Below are positions 42,549-50,663 of a DNA stretch of 58,376 nucleotides, piece after piece (position 1 is the first letter of the stretch; the number at the start of each line of letters is the position of its first letter). The notes under the pieces are model-generated. The model saw nothing but the letters and a program-made list of their open reading frames with translations, was not told the DNA's origin and did not search any database. Both the position numbers and the translations under genes were made by a program. This stretch comes from Paenibacillus koleovorans NBRC 103111 (GTDB taxonomy: Bacteria; Bacillota; Bacilli; Paenibacillales; NBRC-103111), in NCBI RefSeq assembly GCF_004000845.1, contig NZ_BIMA01000039.1, forward strand, positions 1 to 58,376. The letters run 5' to 3'.

Positions 42549-44792
42549 ATGAAGCTGAATATCAGTTTGTTTGCCAACAAGGATTTGCTCAAAATTTTTG
42601 GCGCGCTGCTATCGGTTGTCATCATCATGTTCGCTTCTAATTACCTCGTGTACAAAAACTCCTTGTCCAGCATCTACATGCAAGTCAGCGAGAACAACAA
42701 GCTCACCGTACAGAACACCATACGAGCCTTCGACGAAAGCTTCAAAGACATCAATGACCTGATTTATTCCATCCAGATGCTTCCATACCAAGTGTGGAAA
42801 TCGCATGACGACGGTCTGGTCGACCTGCATGAGGCGTATCGGATGTACAAGGAAATCGGCGAGCTCACGACCTCGATCGATTATGTCGAAGAGGTGGCGA
42901 TCTTCCACAGAAACTCCAGCCTCGCGATCACGAGGGTGGGCACGATCCATATGGAGGAGCTGTTCAATCGCCAGTACACCAACAAAACCTATGTCGCCGA
43001 GCTATGGAAAACGTTCGCGGCCAACCAGCATCCTTTGCGCGTCTTTCCGGCCGAGTCCTTCACCAAGAGGGGCGTCGACAGCAAGCTGAGCCTGCTGCCC
43101 GTCCTCGGGAGCAACCAGCTGTCCGATCTGAACGTACTCGTCTACCTGAACATGGATAAGCTGCTGAAGCATATCGACCAATCCGGAAGTGTCGTGAAGG
43201 ATGCGTCGCTGATCGTGTTGGATCAGAATCGCAGTGCGGTGTTCAATACGGAGGCCGGCTGGGATTTGGTCGAGGCGATGAAGGCTTTGAACTTGGGGAC
43301 GCAATCGGAGACGACGCTGAAGAAAAAGGATTTCGAGTACACCCTGATCAAATCCGACTACAACGGCTTTATCTACATCGTCAAGTCGCCTTACACGCTC
43401 GCTTTGATGACAACGGTGGCGAATACGAATCGGCTTATCATCGTGATCGCGATCGCTTATGTGCTGCTCTCGACGGTGCTGCTCAGCTATTACTTGTACA
43501 AAGCGGTGCGCAGCATTCTGGCGCTGATCGGCGGGAGGGAAATCGGCGGAACGGGCTACCGGAACATCAAAACCGGGATCGTCACGATGCAGCAGGAGAA
43601 CGAGACGTTCAAGAGCCAGATGGCTTTTATCCGCATGGAGATGAGGAAAAACGCGTTTCTCGACATTCTGCGGGAGTCCGGTCCGACAGCGGAGGCGGAT
43701 CAGCGGATTGAGCCGTACCTGGTCGATATTTTTCAGGAAAAATATTTCCTGCTGGCGGGGTTCCATCTGTATTCGGCCGGCGCGAACCCGATGGGAGATG
43801 CGGGGACGACCGAGGTGTACACGGCGGTGTTGCAGGAGGAGCTGATCAAACGAGTGGGCAAAGGGGTCGTCTTCCACATGACGAACCGGCGGTACTTGGC
43901 GGTCCTCAGCATCCGGCATCCGATCGATCGGGAATCGACTCTGAAACGACTGAGAAGCTTGGCCCAGCATGGGCTTGGGGAGCAGCAGGAGCATGCGCTT
44001 ATCGTCACGGCAAGCCGGCTGTACGCGGCTCAGACGTCGAATGTGCCGATCGCTTACCAGGAGCTGGAGAGCGGTATGACGTACCGGAACTTGCAGCAGG
44101 ACGACCCGCTTATCGATTGCCTGGCGATCCGATTGAACGGGAAGGTGCTCGTCCCGCTGGACGAGATCGATCGGGCGGCGCATTCGCTCAAGGCCGGAAA
44201 CGTCGACGACTGTGTGCGGATCGTGGACGAGATCGTAGCCGCCAATGCCAAGCAGCGCGCGCATTACCAGCAGATGGTGCCGATCATGAAGACGATGTTC
44301 TACGCGTTCGTCAATCAGCTCGATTCCGGCGTCGTCCCGACTCATGAAATCGTGGCGCTCGAGGCGGAGTTCAACCGGAGCTTGGAGGATGCGTTCCACT
44401 ACGGTGCGATGCGGGAAGGGTTGGTCAAGGCGATTCGGACGATTTGGGACAAAATCCGGTTGGACCACCGAGGCCGGCTGAGCCCGTCGGATATCGCTCG
44501 GTTCATCGACACGCATTATATGGAGCCTTTGCATCTGGAGCAGATGGCGGAGCTGATGGAGACGTCGCCCAAATATTTCTCCACTTATTTCAAGAAGCAG
44601 TTCGGCGTCAATTTCGTGGAATACCTGAATCGAGTCCGTCTCAAGCATGCGAAGGAGCTGCTGAGAGCCACCGACTTGACCGTCGCGGAGATCGGGGAGA
44701 AAACCGGCTTCCTGACGGCGACGACATTCACCAATACGTTTCGAAAATACGGAGGGGTTTCGCCTAGCGAATATCGCAAGCACTTGTTGTAG
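42549..44792 (+). CDS. membrane-bound sensor with AraC-type DNA-binding domain
   Basis: 747 residues. Transmembrane helix at about 14-34, extracellular sensor (about 35-290, Cache-like), second helix (about 295-318), cytoplasmic linker, and a C-terminal AraC helix-turn-helix pair (about 645-747: EQMAELMETSPKYFSTYFKKQFG ... IGEKTGFLTATTFTNTFRKYGGVSPSEYR). Such one-component regulators control the adjacent LplABC-type importers in Paenibacillus. It lies 72 bases after the permease. RBS AAAAGGGGGG before ATG 42549; that purine run is also complementary to the candidate sRNAs near 46.5 kb. Confidence 0.9.
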   Translation: MKLNISLFANKDLLKIFGALLSVVIIMFASNYLVYKNSLSSIYMQVSENNKLTVQNTIRAFDESFKDINDLIYSIQMLPYQVWKSHDDGLVDLHEAYRMYKEIGELTTSIDYVEEVAIFHRNSSLAITRVGTIHMEELFNRQYTNKTYVAELWKTFAANQHPLRVFPAESFTKRGVDSKLSLLPVLGSNQLSDLNVLVYLNMDKLLKHIDQSGSVVKDASLIVLDQNRSAVFNTEAGWDLVEAMKALNLGTQSETTLKKKDFEYTLIKSDYNGFIYIVKSPYTLALMTTVANTNRLIIVIAIAYVLLSTVLLSYYLYKAVRSILALIGGREIGGTGYRNIKTGIVTMQQENETFKSQMAFIRMEMRKNAFLDILRESGPTAEADQRIEPYLVDIFQEKYFLLAGFHLYSAGANPMGDAGTTEVYTAVLQEELIKRVGKGVVFHMTNRRYLAVLSIRHPIDRESTLKRLRSLAQHGLGEQQEHALIVTASRLYAAQTSNVPIAYQELESGMTYRNLQQDDPLIDCLAIRLNGKVLVPLDEIDRAAHSLKAGNVDDCVRIVDEIVAANAKQRAHYQQMVPIMKTMFYAFVNQLDSGVVPTHEIVALEAEFNRSLEDAFHYGAMREGLVKAIRTIWDKIRLDHRGRLSPSDIARFIDTHYMEPLHLEQMAELMETSPKYFSTYFKKQFGVNFVEYLNRVRLKHAKELLRATDLTVAEIGEKTGFLTATTFTNTFRKYGGVSPSEYRKHLL

Positions 44793-44870
44793 GGGTAGAG
44801 GAAGTGAGAGAGACCTCTAACCACGATGAGCCTGCCCGGGATGGGGTAAATTGGAGCGCAAAGGGGACTG

Positions 44871-46369
44871 ATGATGACTTTGAAGCCTATTTCGGAAGCA
44901 TATTCGCTCGATCCGTATCGGGGAATGCCCGATTATCCGCTGATCGTGCGGGGCGAGGGCTCCGGCTGTACGACGACGCCGGGCGCCATTATTGGGGCGG
45001 CAGCGGGGGCAGCGGAGCGATCAGCCTCGGCCACCAGCACCCGCGCGTCGTGCAGGCGGTGCAGCAGCAGGCGGCGGAGCTGCTGCATGTGGGGTGGAAC
45101 GTGCCGACGGGCGTTCGGCACGAGCTCGTGCAGCGTCTGGGGCGGTTCGCCCCATACTGCGCGGTGTTGTTGGCCGTCGCCGGGACGGAGGAGACGGAGG
45201 CGGGGTTGAAGGTCGCGCGTGCGGCTACCGGGCGGCGCGGGGTGCTCGCGTTTGACCGGGCGTTTCACGGGAAGAGCACGGGGGCGCTGGGGGCGACTTG
45301 GAAGCCGTCGTTTCGCGCTTACAGTGCGTTCGACCGGGATTCGTATCGGTCGGTGCCCTACCCGATGCAAGGTATCGGGAGCAAGCTGGCGGGTGTGACG
45401 GTGGAGCAGTGTTTGACGGAGCTGCGCTCGGAGCTGGAGGAGTTAGGCCGTTGCGGTGAGTTACCGGCGGCGTTGATCGTGGAGCCGATTCAGGCGGCTG
45501 AGGGTGTACATGCGGGCGGGGCTGACTTTTTGCGTGAAGTCGTCGAGCTGGCGCGCCGGTATGGGATCGTCTCGATATTCGACGAGATCTATATGGGCTT
45601 CGGGCGGACCGGCGCTCCGTTCCACTGCGTGAAGACGGGCGTTCTTCCTGACTTGCTGCTGTTCGGCAAAGGGCTCGGCAACGGGGTGCCGAGCGCCGGC
45701 GTGATGGGTCCGTCGCGGATCAAGAACGCGCTGCCGGCGGGCAACCATAGCTCGACGTTCGCCGCGAATCCGCTTAGCTGCGCGGCAGGGCTCGCCGTGC
45801 TGGACGTGATGGAGGCGACCGAGCCTTGGTTGGCCGCAGAGCGGCTAGGTAGCGAGCTGAGGCTCGGCATTGTGCCACAGACGCCGGTGCTGTTCAGCGG
45901 TACGATCGCCGATAACATCCGCTACGGCAACCCGGACGCGACCGATGAGGCGATCGAGAAGATGGCCGGGCGCGTAGGCGGTTGGCACTGGCTGAAGTCG
46001 CTGCCGAATGGCCTCGCGACGAAGATCGGCGAGAGCGGCAAGGGCGTATCCATGGGTCAGAGGCAGCTGATCTCGCTGTGCAGGGTCATGCTCCGCGACC
46101 CGCGCATTCTCATTCTCGACGAGCCGACGGCGAGCATCGATCCGTTCACGGAGTCGCGCATTCAAGCGAGCATGAATGAGCTGTTCGATGGTCGGACGGT
46201 TCTCGTCATCGCCCATCGGCTGTCCACGATCAAGAGCGCCGACCGCATCGTCGTGCTGGAACGAGGTAAACTGGTGGAGCAAGGCAACCACGAAGAGCTG
46301 CTCGAGAAGGGCGGTCACTATGCGGACCTGTACAACCAATATTACCGTCATCAGGAGCTTGCCATCTAG
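44871..46369 (+). pseudogene. class III aminotransferase fragment fused to the C-terminal half of an ABC exporter ATPase
   Basis: Two lesions are visible. First, the natural N-terminus (MTLKPISEAYSLDPYRGMPDYP, ATG 44871/44874 behind AAGGGG) is in a different frame from the body; the homology passes from one frame to the other at about 44963 (one base missing in TCC-CGG). The open frame can also be entered from a GTG at 44804, but that gives an unrelated leader. Second, after about residue 350 (junction near 45869) the class III aminotransferase stops before its small C-terminal domain. It continues in frame as an ABC exporter nucleotide-binding domain from the Q-loop onward: VPQTPVLFSGTIADNIRYG, signature VSMGQRQLI, Walker B ILILDEPTASID, H-loop IAHRL. 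Walker A and the membrane domain are absent. PLP residues (DEIYMGFGRTG; Lys in LLLFGKGLGNG) survive. Neither half should work normally, which suggests a deletion between two once separate genes. Confidence 0.8.
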
Positions 46370-46405
46370 TTAGGAAAAACGAAGAGGGGCAGCGAGAACT
46401 TCAAA

Positions 46406-46462
46406 TTTGTAACGAAACTGAAATGTAATCTTCATCCCCGTTTAATGATGGCGAGCTATACT
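46406..46462 (+). promoter_or_regulatory. PhoP-box-like promoter, copy 1
   Basis: TGTAAC, TGAAAT, TTCATC and TTTAAT follow each other with 10-12 base periodicity, the geometry of PhoP-type boxes. A TATACT -10 box ends the element at 46457-46462. The same arrangement is found in copy 2. Confidence 0.4.
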
Positions 46463-46467
46463 TATTT

Positions 46468-46532
46468 ACGACCCCCTTTTTGATATAGAACGCCTTGAAG
46501 ACCCGCGGCCCGTTGCTGTGGGTCTCTTTCTT
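46468..46532 (+). ncRNA. candidate C-rich small RNA, copy 1
   Basis: A transcript starting about six bases after TATACT (46457-46462) would be ~65 nt: a conserved opening ACGACCCCCTTTTTGATATAG, a short variable part, and an intrinsic terminator (AGACCCGCGGC with GCTGTGGGTCT, then TCTTTCTT). No open reading frame. Conservation with two further copies covers the C-rich opening and the terminator. Confidence 0.45.
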
Positions 46533-46630
46533 GCAGTTTCGGCTAACCTTGCGATTCAGAAGGCGGCTAGTCTAGGGTAAAAGGTGAAGTCAGTCGTCGT
46601 CGTGCGTCGGGCCACAAAGAAGGCGACCCA

Positions 46631-46687
46631 TTTGTAACGAAATTGAAATGTGCCGTTCATTCCGTTTTAATGTTCGCGGGGTATACT
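46631..46687 (+). promoter_or_regulatory. PhoP-box-like promoter, copy 2
   Basis: TTTGTAACGAAATTGAAATG and, after a short gap, TTCATTCCGTTTTAATG repeat the copy-1 upstream element with few changes. TATACT is at 46682-46687. Confidence 0.4.
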
Positions 46688-46692
46688 TACTT

Positions 46693-46758
46693 ACGACCCC
46701 CTTTTTGATATAGCAAGACTTAAGACCCGCAGCCCGTTGCTGTGGGTCTCTTTTTTTG
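46693..46758 (+). ncRNA. candidate C-rich small RNA, copy 2
   Basis: Same design as copy 1: TATACT, then ACGACCCCCTTTTTGATATAG, a variable stretch, terminator stem AGACCCGCAGC/GCTGTGGGTCT and seven T residues. It ends 15 bases before the convergent PhyH gene. Confidence 0.45.
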
Positions 46759-46772
46759 AGCTGGCGTATTGC

Positions 46773-47609
46773 TTAGCTGCTCCGGTACACTTCCGGGAAA
46801 TGCGCGCCGCGCAAAATCTCCCCGGGAGCCACCTCGACATAAGCGTCCATGACGTGTTTGCCTTCCGGCTCGTAGCGGGTGTACCCGGGCATGTAGTGGA
46901 CGGCGATCGCCCTGCGTTTCAGCTCCGAACGATTGTGCGGGCTGCCATGCCAAGTCAAGGAATGGTGGTAACCGACTTGGCCTTTCCTAATCTCGAAGGG
47001 GACCGCCTGGACGATCGCTCCTTCCGGAAGCAGCTCAGGCTGTCTGTGGTAGGGCATGAAGTCCGACGTTGCGGCCAAGTGCCGCTGATGATCGCCCCAC
47101 TTGTGCGAGCCCGGCACCATCCACATGCAGCCGTTCTCGATGACGGCATCGTCGAGGGCTACCCAGGCGCTGACCAAGTCCGCCGGCTGCACGACCGGCC
47201 ACAGCGGGTAATCCTGGTGCCAGGCGGTCGGGCCGCCCGTAACCGGGGGCTTGTATTGGACTTGGTCATGCCAGATGCGAAGCGCGTCCGTCTTGCACAG
47301 CTGAGCGATTTCTTCACAAATCCGCGGATGGGAAGCATGCTGATAGAACAAATCGCTGGCCATCCAGATGTTGACGACTTGGATTACTTTTTCGCTGACC
47401 GACATCTTCATGTTGTCATACAGCGCTGGAGACTCATCCCCATCCAGTTCTTTCAAGTTCCGATTCAAGACTGGCTTCTTGACGGATTTCCCTTCCAGCA
47501 CCAGATCGAGCTCTTCCCGCAGCCGCTCCACTTCCTCCTCGCTCAGCACTACATCGCCTTTCAGAAACCCGTTCGTTTCAAACTCCTTCACTTGCAGCCC
47601 CGTCAACAT
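46773..47609 (-). CDS. phytanoyl-CoA dioxygenase (PhyH) family protein
   Basis: 278 residues from ATG 47609 (AAAGGAG ten bases upstream). Fe(II)/2-oxoglutarate dioxygenase fold: metal ligands His and Asp in AWHQDYPLW, distal His in YHHSLTWHGSPHN, and a conserved Arg a few residues further on for 2-oxoglutarate. Substrate unknown. It is divergent from an AraC regulator, a common pairing in Paenibacillus that suggests induction by a small carbohydrate or similar effector. Confidence 0.9.
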   Translation of the reverse strand: MLTGLQVKEFETNGFLKGDVVLSEEEVERLREELDLVLEGKSVKKPVLNRNLKELDGDESPALYDNMKMSVSEKVIQVVNIWMASDLFYQHASHPRICEEIAQLCKTDALRIWHDQVQYKPPVTGGPTAWHQDYPLWPVVQPADLVSAWVALDDAVIENGCMWMVPGSHKWGDHQRHLAATSDFMPYHRQPELLPEGAIVQAVPFEIRKGQVGYHHSLTWHGSPHNRSELKRRAIAVHYMPGYTRYEPEGKHVMDAYVEVAPGEILRGAHFPEVYRSS

Positions 47610-47746
47610 ATTCGTTGCGCTCCTTTGTCGATACATTTAAGATGAGGTCATTGAGGTCAGTATAGCGCGCCGAGGGTGCCTGGTATTTGCATAAATTCAA
47701 GCTTCCGCTTTCACTTTTCCAACATTGTTCGAGAGGGAACGTTGCC

Positions 47747-48637
47747 ATGTTTCTGGGAAACTTAAACAAGCTGTTGCCAACCGTCAACTTTGCCTCGCGG
47801 ACGGCTCAGTCGGCTGGGACGGATTTCGGGATCCGCGTCATTCCGGATTTTCAGCTGTTCCACGTCATTCACGGCAAAGCCGTGCTGCGCCTAGGCTCCA
47901 AGGTGTACACGATACTGGACGGCGGGGCTGTTTTTTACGGGATGGATACGGCTCATCAGTTAAAGCTGCTTGCGAACACGGAGTTCTATAGCATGCATTT
48001 CAGGTGGGATTCCCCCCAGCCCGACCCTGTTCACCCGGCCTATCAAATTCGTTATTTGGAGCCGGATCAGCTAGCCGGAGTGCCCAGTACGCATACGGTG
48101 GAGATTCCGGGGCGAGGCACGGTGGCGATTCCGAATGCGTTTCGCGAGCCGGTGCTGGAGCCTTTGTTCGAGAAAATCGTAAACGAGTACATTCAGGAAA
48201 AGCCTGGGTATGCGTTCATGCTGCGGGGGCTGCTGATGGAACTGCTCACGGTGTGGATACGTCAGTTGTCGGAGAAGGATGCGAAGTCGGATGACTGGAG
48301 GTTAAGCAAAGCGATGCGAGCCTTGTCGGAGGAGCCGGAGCAGAATTGGTCGGTCGAGGAGCTGGCCAAGCTGTGCGGGTATCATCCCACCTATTTCACC
48401 AAGCTGTTCCGAGAACGGTTCGGCGTCGGGCCCAAGCACTATTTGCTCGAGAACCGGACGAAGGTTGCCAAACGGATGCTGCTGGAGAACAAGAAGCTGG
48501 AAGAAATTGCAGAACGCCTCCAGTACGGCAGCATTCATTATTTCAGTACGCACTTCAAGAAAGCGACGGGGTTGACGCCGAGCGAGTTCAGGCAGCAGGG
48601 GGTTCCTCCGGGGGCCGAGGAGTTGGAACCCAAGTAA
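47747..48637 (+). CDS. AraC family transcriptional regulator
   Basis: 296 residues from ATG 47747 (GAGAGGG upstream; the frame extends 60 bases earlier). N-terminal cupin-like sensor domain (FQLFHVIHGKAVLRLGSKVYTILDGG) and C-terminal double helix-turn-helix (SVEELAKLCGYHPTYFTKLFRERFG ... LEEIAERLQYGSIHYFSTHFKKATGLTPSEFR). Divergently transcribed from the PhyH gene, which it probably controls. Confidence 0.92.
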   Translation: MFLGNLNKLLPTVNFASRTAQSAGTDFGIRVIPDFQLFHVIHGKAVLRLGSKVYTILDGGAVFYGMDTAHQLKLLANTEFYSMHFRWDSPQPDPVHPAYQIRYLEPDQLAGVPSTHTVEIPGRGTVAIPNAFREPVLEPLFEKIVNEYIQEKPGYAFMLRGLLMELLTVWIRQLSEKDAKSDDWRLSKAMRALSEEPEQNWSVEELAKLCGYHPTYFTKLFRERFGVGPKHYLLENRTKVAKRMLLENKKLEEIAERLQYGSIHYFSTHFKKATGLTPSEFRQQGVPPGAEELEPK

Positions 48638-48645
48638 ACTGAGTA

Positions 48646-48707
48646 CTTAGGTTCATAACGCTCCGCCAACCCACCAAGCGTTATGGTGAATAATATACTC
48701 AACTAAC
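48646..48707. repeat. long hairpin after the AraC gene
   Basis: CATAACGCT pairs with AGCGTTATG, flanked further out by GAGTA/TACTC, over a 10-12 base loop. The arm GTACTTAGGTTCATAACG resembles the inverted repeat at 32.3 kb. No T-run follows, so it need not be a terminator. Confidence 0.55.
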
Positions 48708-48823
48708 CACCTCACTGTAGCTGTTCAAATTTTGGATCGTATTGTGACTGTAACACGCCTCTGCATGATACTGAGCTTTTCAATTGAGAATAATACATAT
48801 AAAAAAGGGAGTGATAGCGGACG

Positions 48824-49576
48824 ATGGAAGAGGAGTTGTACGTTCAAGTGAAAAAGCACAAAGATCGATTGATTCTGCAACAACCTATTTTTCAAAGTCT
48901 ATCTGATTTTTTACAGGTGAATTTTGGATATGATGTTCTATGTTGTGGGTATTACAGAAAAAGAATGAAATCATTACCATCTTATGTTATTAATCGCTTA
49001 GACATTTACTCAGCCGACAATGCCTCTTTTTCAAAAATGAGAGAGGATGGATTTACACAAAACTTACATGGTGTGACGGCCCCAAAGGTTGAGCAGACGC
49101 TAGATTATATAAAAAAATTAATTGTGGACCATCGTGTTCCTCAACGCTTTCCATTCTACAGAAACCCCAAAATATATTCGACACTCCACTTAAAAGTTAA
49201 CGAAAAGCTAATCATCGAAACAAATCGCCTGTTTGTCATGAGTCACTCATTTGAACAAGCTTATAGAGAATTTAGTTTGACCAATCAATCTAAATCCATT
49301 GTGAATTTGATAAACTCAACCTTTCCGTCTCTTCCTATTTATCGTGTGCTAATTAACTTCGGTAGCATTTTTGTGTTTTTCCAAACGGATGCCGACAAGG
49401 AAAAGTACGATCTAGACGGTACTTCTGAGGAGATTAGAAATGTCTGTTTTTATTATCTGAAGGAGAAGGATGAATATGGATTGTATCGAGAGAAACACCA
49501 TGTTCCTTTCCAAACAGATAGCGACGAAAAAGTTAAGAAGGAATTCGAAGGAAGTTATTTTTATTATTTTAAATAA
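48824..49576 (+). CDS. AT-rich orphan gene, unknown function
   Basis: 250 residues, RBS AAAGGGAG before ATG 48824. The base composition is markedly AT-rich with many Lys, Asn, Phe, Tyr and Ile codons, unlike its GC-rich neighbours, so recent acquisition is likely. No signal peptide, membrane helix or motif is recognisable. Tyr and Phe are frequent; the C-terminus is EFEGSYFYYFK. It lies between copies 2 and 3 of the C-rich RNA unit. Confidence 0.75.
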   Translation: MEEELYVQVKKHKDRLILQQPIFQSLSDFLQVNFGYDVLCCGYYRKRMKSLPSYVINRLDIYSADNASFSKMREDGFTQNLHGVTAPKVEQTLDYIKKLIVDHRVPQRFPFYRNPKIYSTLHLKVNEKLIIETNRLFVMSHSFEQAYREFSLTNQSKSIVNLINSTFPSLPIYRVLINFGSIFVFFQTDADKEKYDLDGTSEEIRNVCFYYLKEKDEYGLYREKHHVPFQTDSDEKVKKEFEGSYFYYFK

Positions 49577-49609
49577 TCTTGGGTTAATGATCATGGGCAA
49601 TACTTACTT

Positions 49610-49675
49610 ACGACCCCCTTTTGATATAGGAACACCTTTAAGACCCGCACCCCGTTGCTGTGGGTCTCTTTCTTG
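49610..49675 (+). ncRNA. candidate C-rich small RNA, copy 3
   Basis: AATACT (49599-49604), then ACGACCCCCTTTTGATATAGG, a variable stretch, terminator stem around AGACCCGCAC...TGTGGGTCT and TTTCTT. The PhoP-like upstream block of copies 1 and 2 is not present; the AT-rich orphan gene ends there instead. Confidence 0.4.
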
Positions 49676-49754
49676 ATAGTCGTTCTTTCCCTTGCCGGGA
49701 GGGGGCGAAAAGGATATGGTCAGCTGTATAGACCCTTATCCCAGGAGGCATGGA

Positions 49755-50663
49755 ATGAAGAACGATCCCATCCAGATTCAGATCGACGATGTACAGGCTC
49801 AGGTGCAAGAGGCGCATGACTTCGAGTGGCTGCGGACGTTGGGGCGCGTGGTGGCGGTGTTCGATCAGCAGGATTCCGGCAACATCAGCTTTGGCGTGGA
49901 AAAGAGCGGGGCGAAACGGTTCGTCAAATACGCCGGAGCGAAGGCGGTTACGTTCTCGGGCGAGCCTCGGGACGCGGTGCAACGGTTGAAGGCGGCGGTT
50001 CCCGTCTTTCAAGAGCTGCGCCATCCGGCGTTGGTCGAGCTAGTGGATCACTTCGAGGTAAACGGCGACGGGTACGCCGCGGTGTTCCACTGGTTCAAGG
50101 GCGAGTCGCTGCACAATCATTGGATGTTCCCGCCCCCGGCCAAATACACCGATCCCCGGTCGCCAAATGTGAGGTTCCAGCAGCTGCCTTTGGAGGATCG
50201 GTTGCGTGCGGTGGATACGATCTACTCGTTTCACGCGCATGTGGAGCGGCTTGGTTATGTGGCTATCGATTTTTACGACGGCAGCTTGTTGTACGACTTT
50301 GATCGGCGCGAGCTGAAAATATGCGATATCGATCTTTACGAGCGCAAGCCTTTTATCAATACTATGGGCCGCCTGTGGGGCTCTTCGCGGTTTATGGCTC
50401 CGGAGGAGTTTGAGCTCGGGGCAACGATCGATGAACGAACCAATGTGTTCAACATGGGGGCGACGGCATTTGTTTTGCTCGGCGGGGAACGCGACCGGGC
50501 GTTGGCGAAGTGGACGGCAGGGGAAGCGCTATATGAAGTGGCCCTAAAGGCGGTTGATCCCGACAGGGAGCGGCGCTTCGCAAGTGTAGCCGCGTTTAAG
50601 GCGGCTTGGGATGCGGGCAAGGCGGAGTGTGGAGGAGCCAACGTTAACGGACAGGATCGGTGA
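49755..50663 (+). CDS. divergent protein-kinase-like protein
   Basis: 302 residues from ATG 49755, six bases after AGGAGG. The kinase fold is recognisable: Gly-rich hairpin (GRVVAVFDQQDSGNISFGV), Lys in RFVKYAGA, a hydrophobic hinge (AAVFHWFKGESL), the catalytic loop as AIDFYDGSLLYD (about 169-179) instead of HRDLKPxN, the metal loop as CDIDLY (about 190) instead of DFG, and GSSRFMAPEEF as the APE region. Key acids are conserved, so activity is possible. Its stop overlaps the phosphoesterase gene. Confidence 0.8.
   Translation: MKNDPIQIQIDDVQAQVQEAHDFEWLRTLGRVVAVFDQQDSGNISFGVEKSGAKRFVKYAGAKAVTFSGEPRDAVQRLKAAVPVFQELRHPALVELVDHFEVNGDGYAAVFHWFKGESLHNHWMFPPPAKYTDPRSPNVRFQQLPLEDRLRAVDTIYSFHAHVERLGYVAIDFYDGSLLYDFDRRELKICDIDLYERKPFINTMGRLWGSSRFMAPEEFELGATIDERTNVFNMGATAFVLLGGERDRALAKWTAGEALYEVALKAVDPDRERRFASVAAFKAAWDAGKAECGGANVNGQDR

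Noticed and set aside
43002-44783. 593-codon minus-strand frame
   Set aside because: Shadow of the AraC-type sensor gene; Arg/His/Leu-rich with no recognisable fold and no ribosome site.
44804-44870. GTG 44804 as the true start of the aminotransferase fusion
   Set aside because: The leader it creates is unrelated to aminotransferases, whereas the other frame gives the family N-terminus with a good ribosome site.
46406-49675. Repeats as a CRISPR array
   Set aside because: The three units are ~100-130 bp, two of them 225 bp apart and the third almost 3 kb away, and they contain promoter and terminator features; there are no cas genes.
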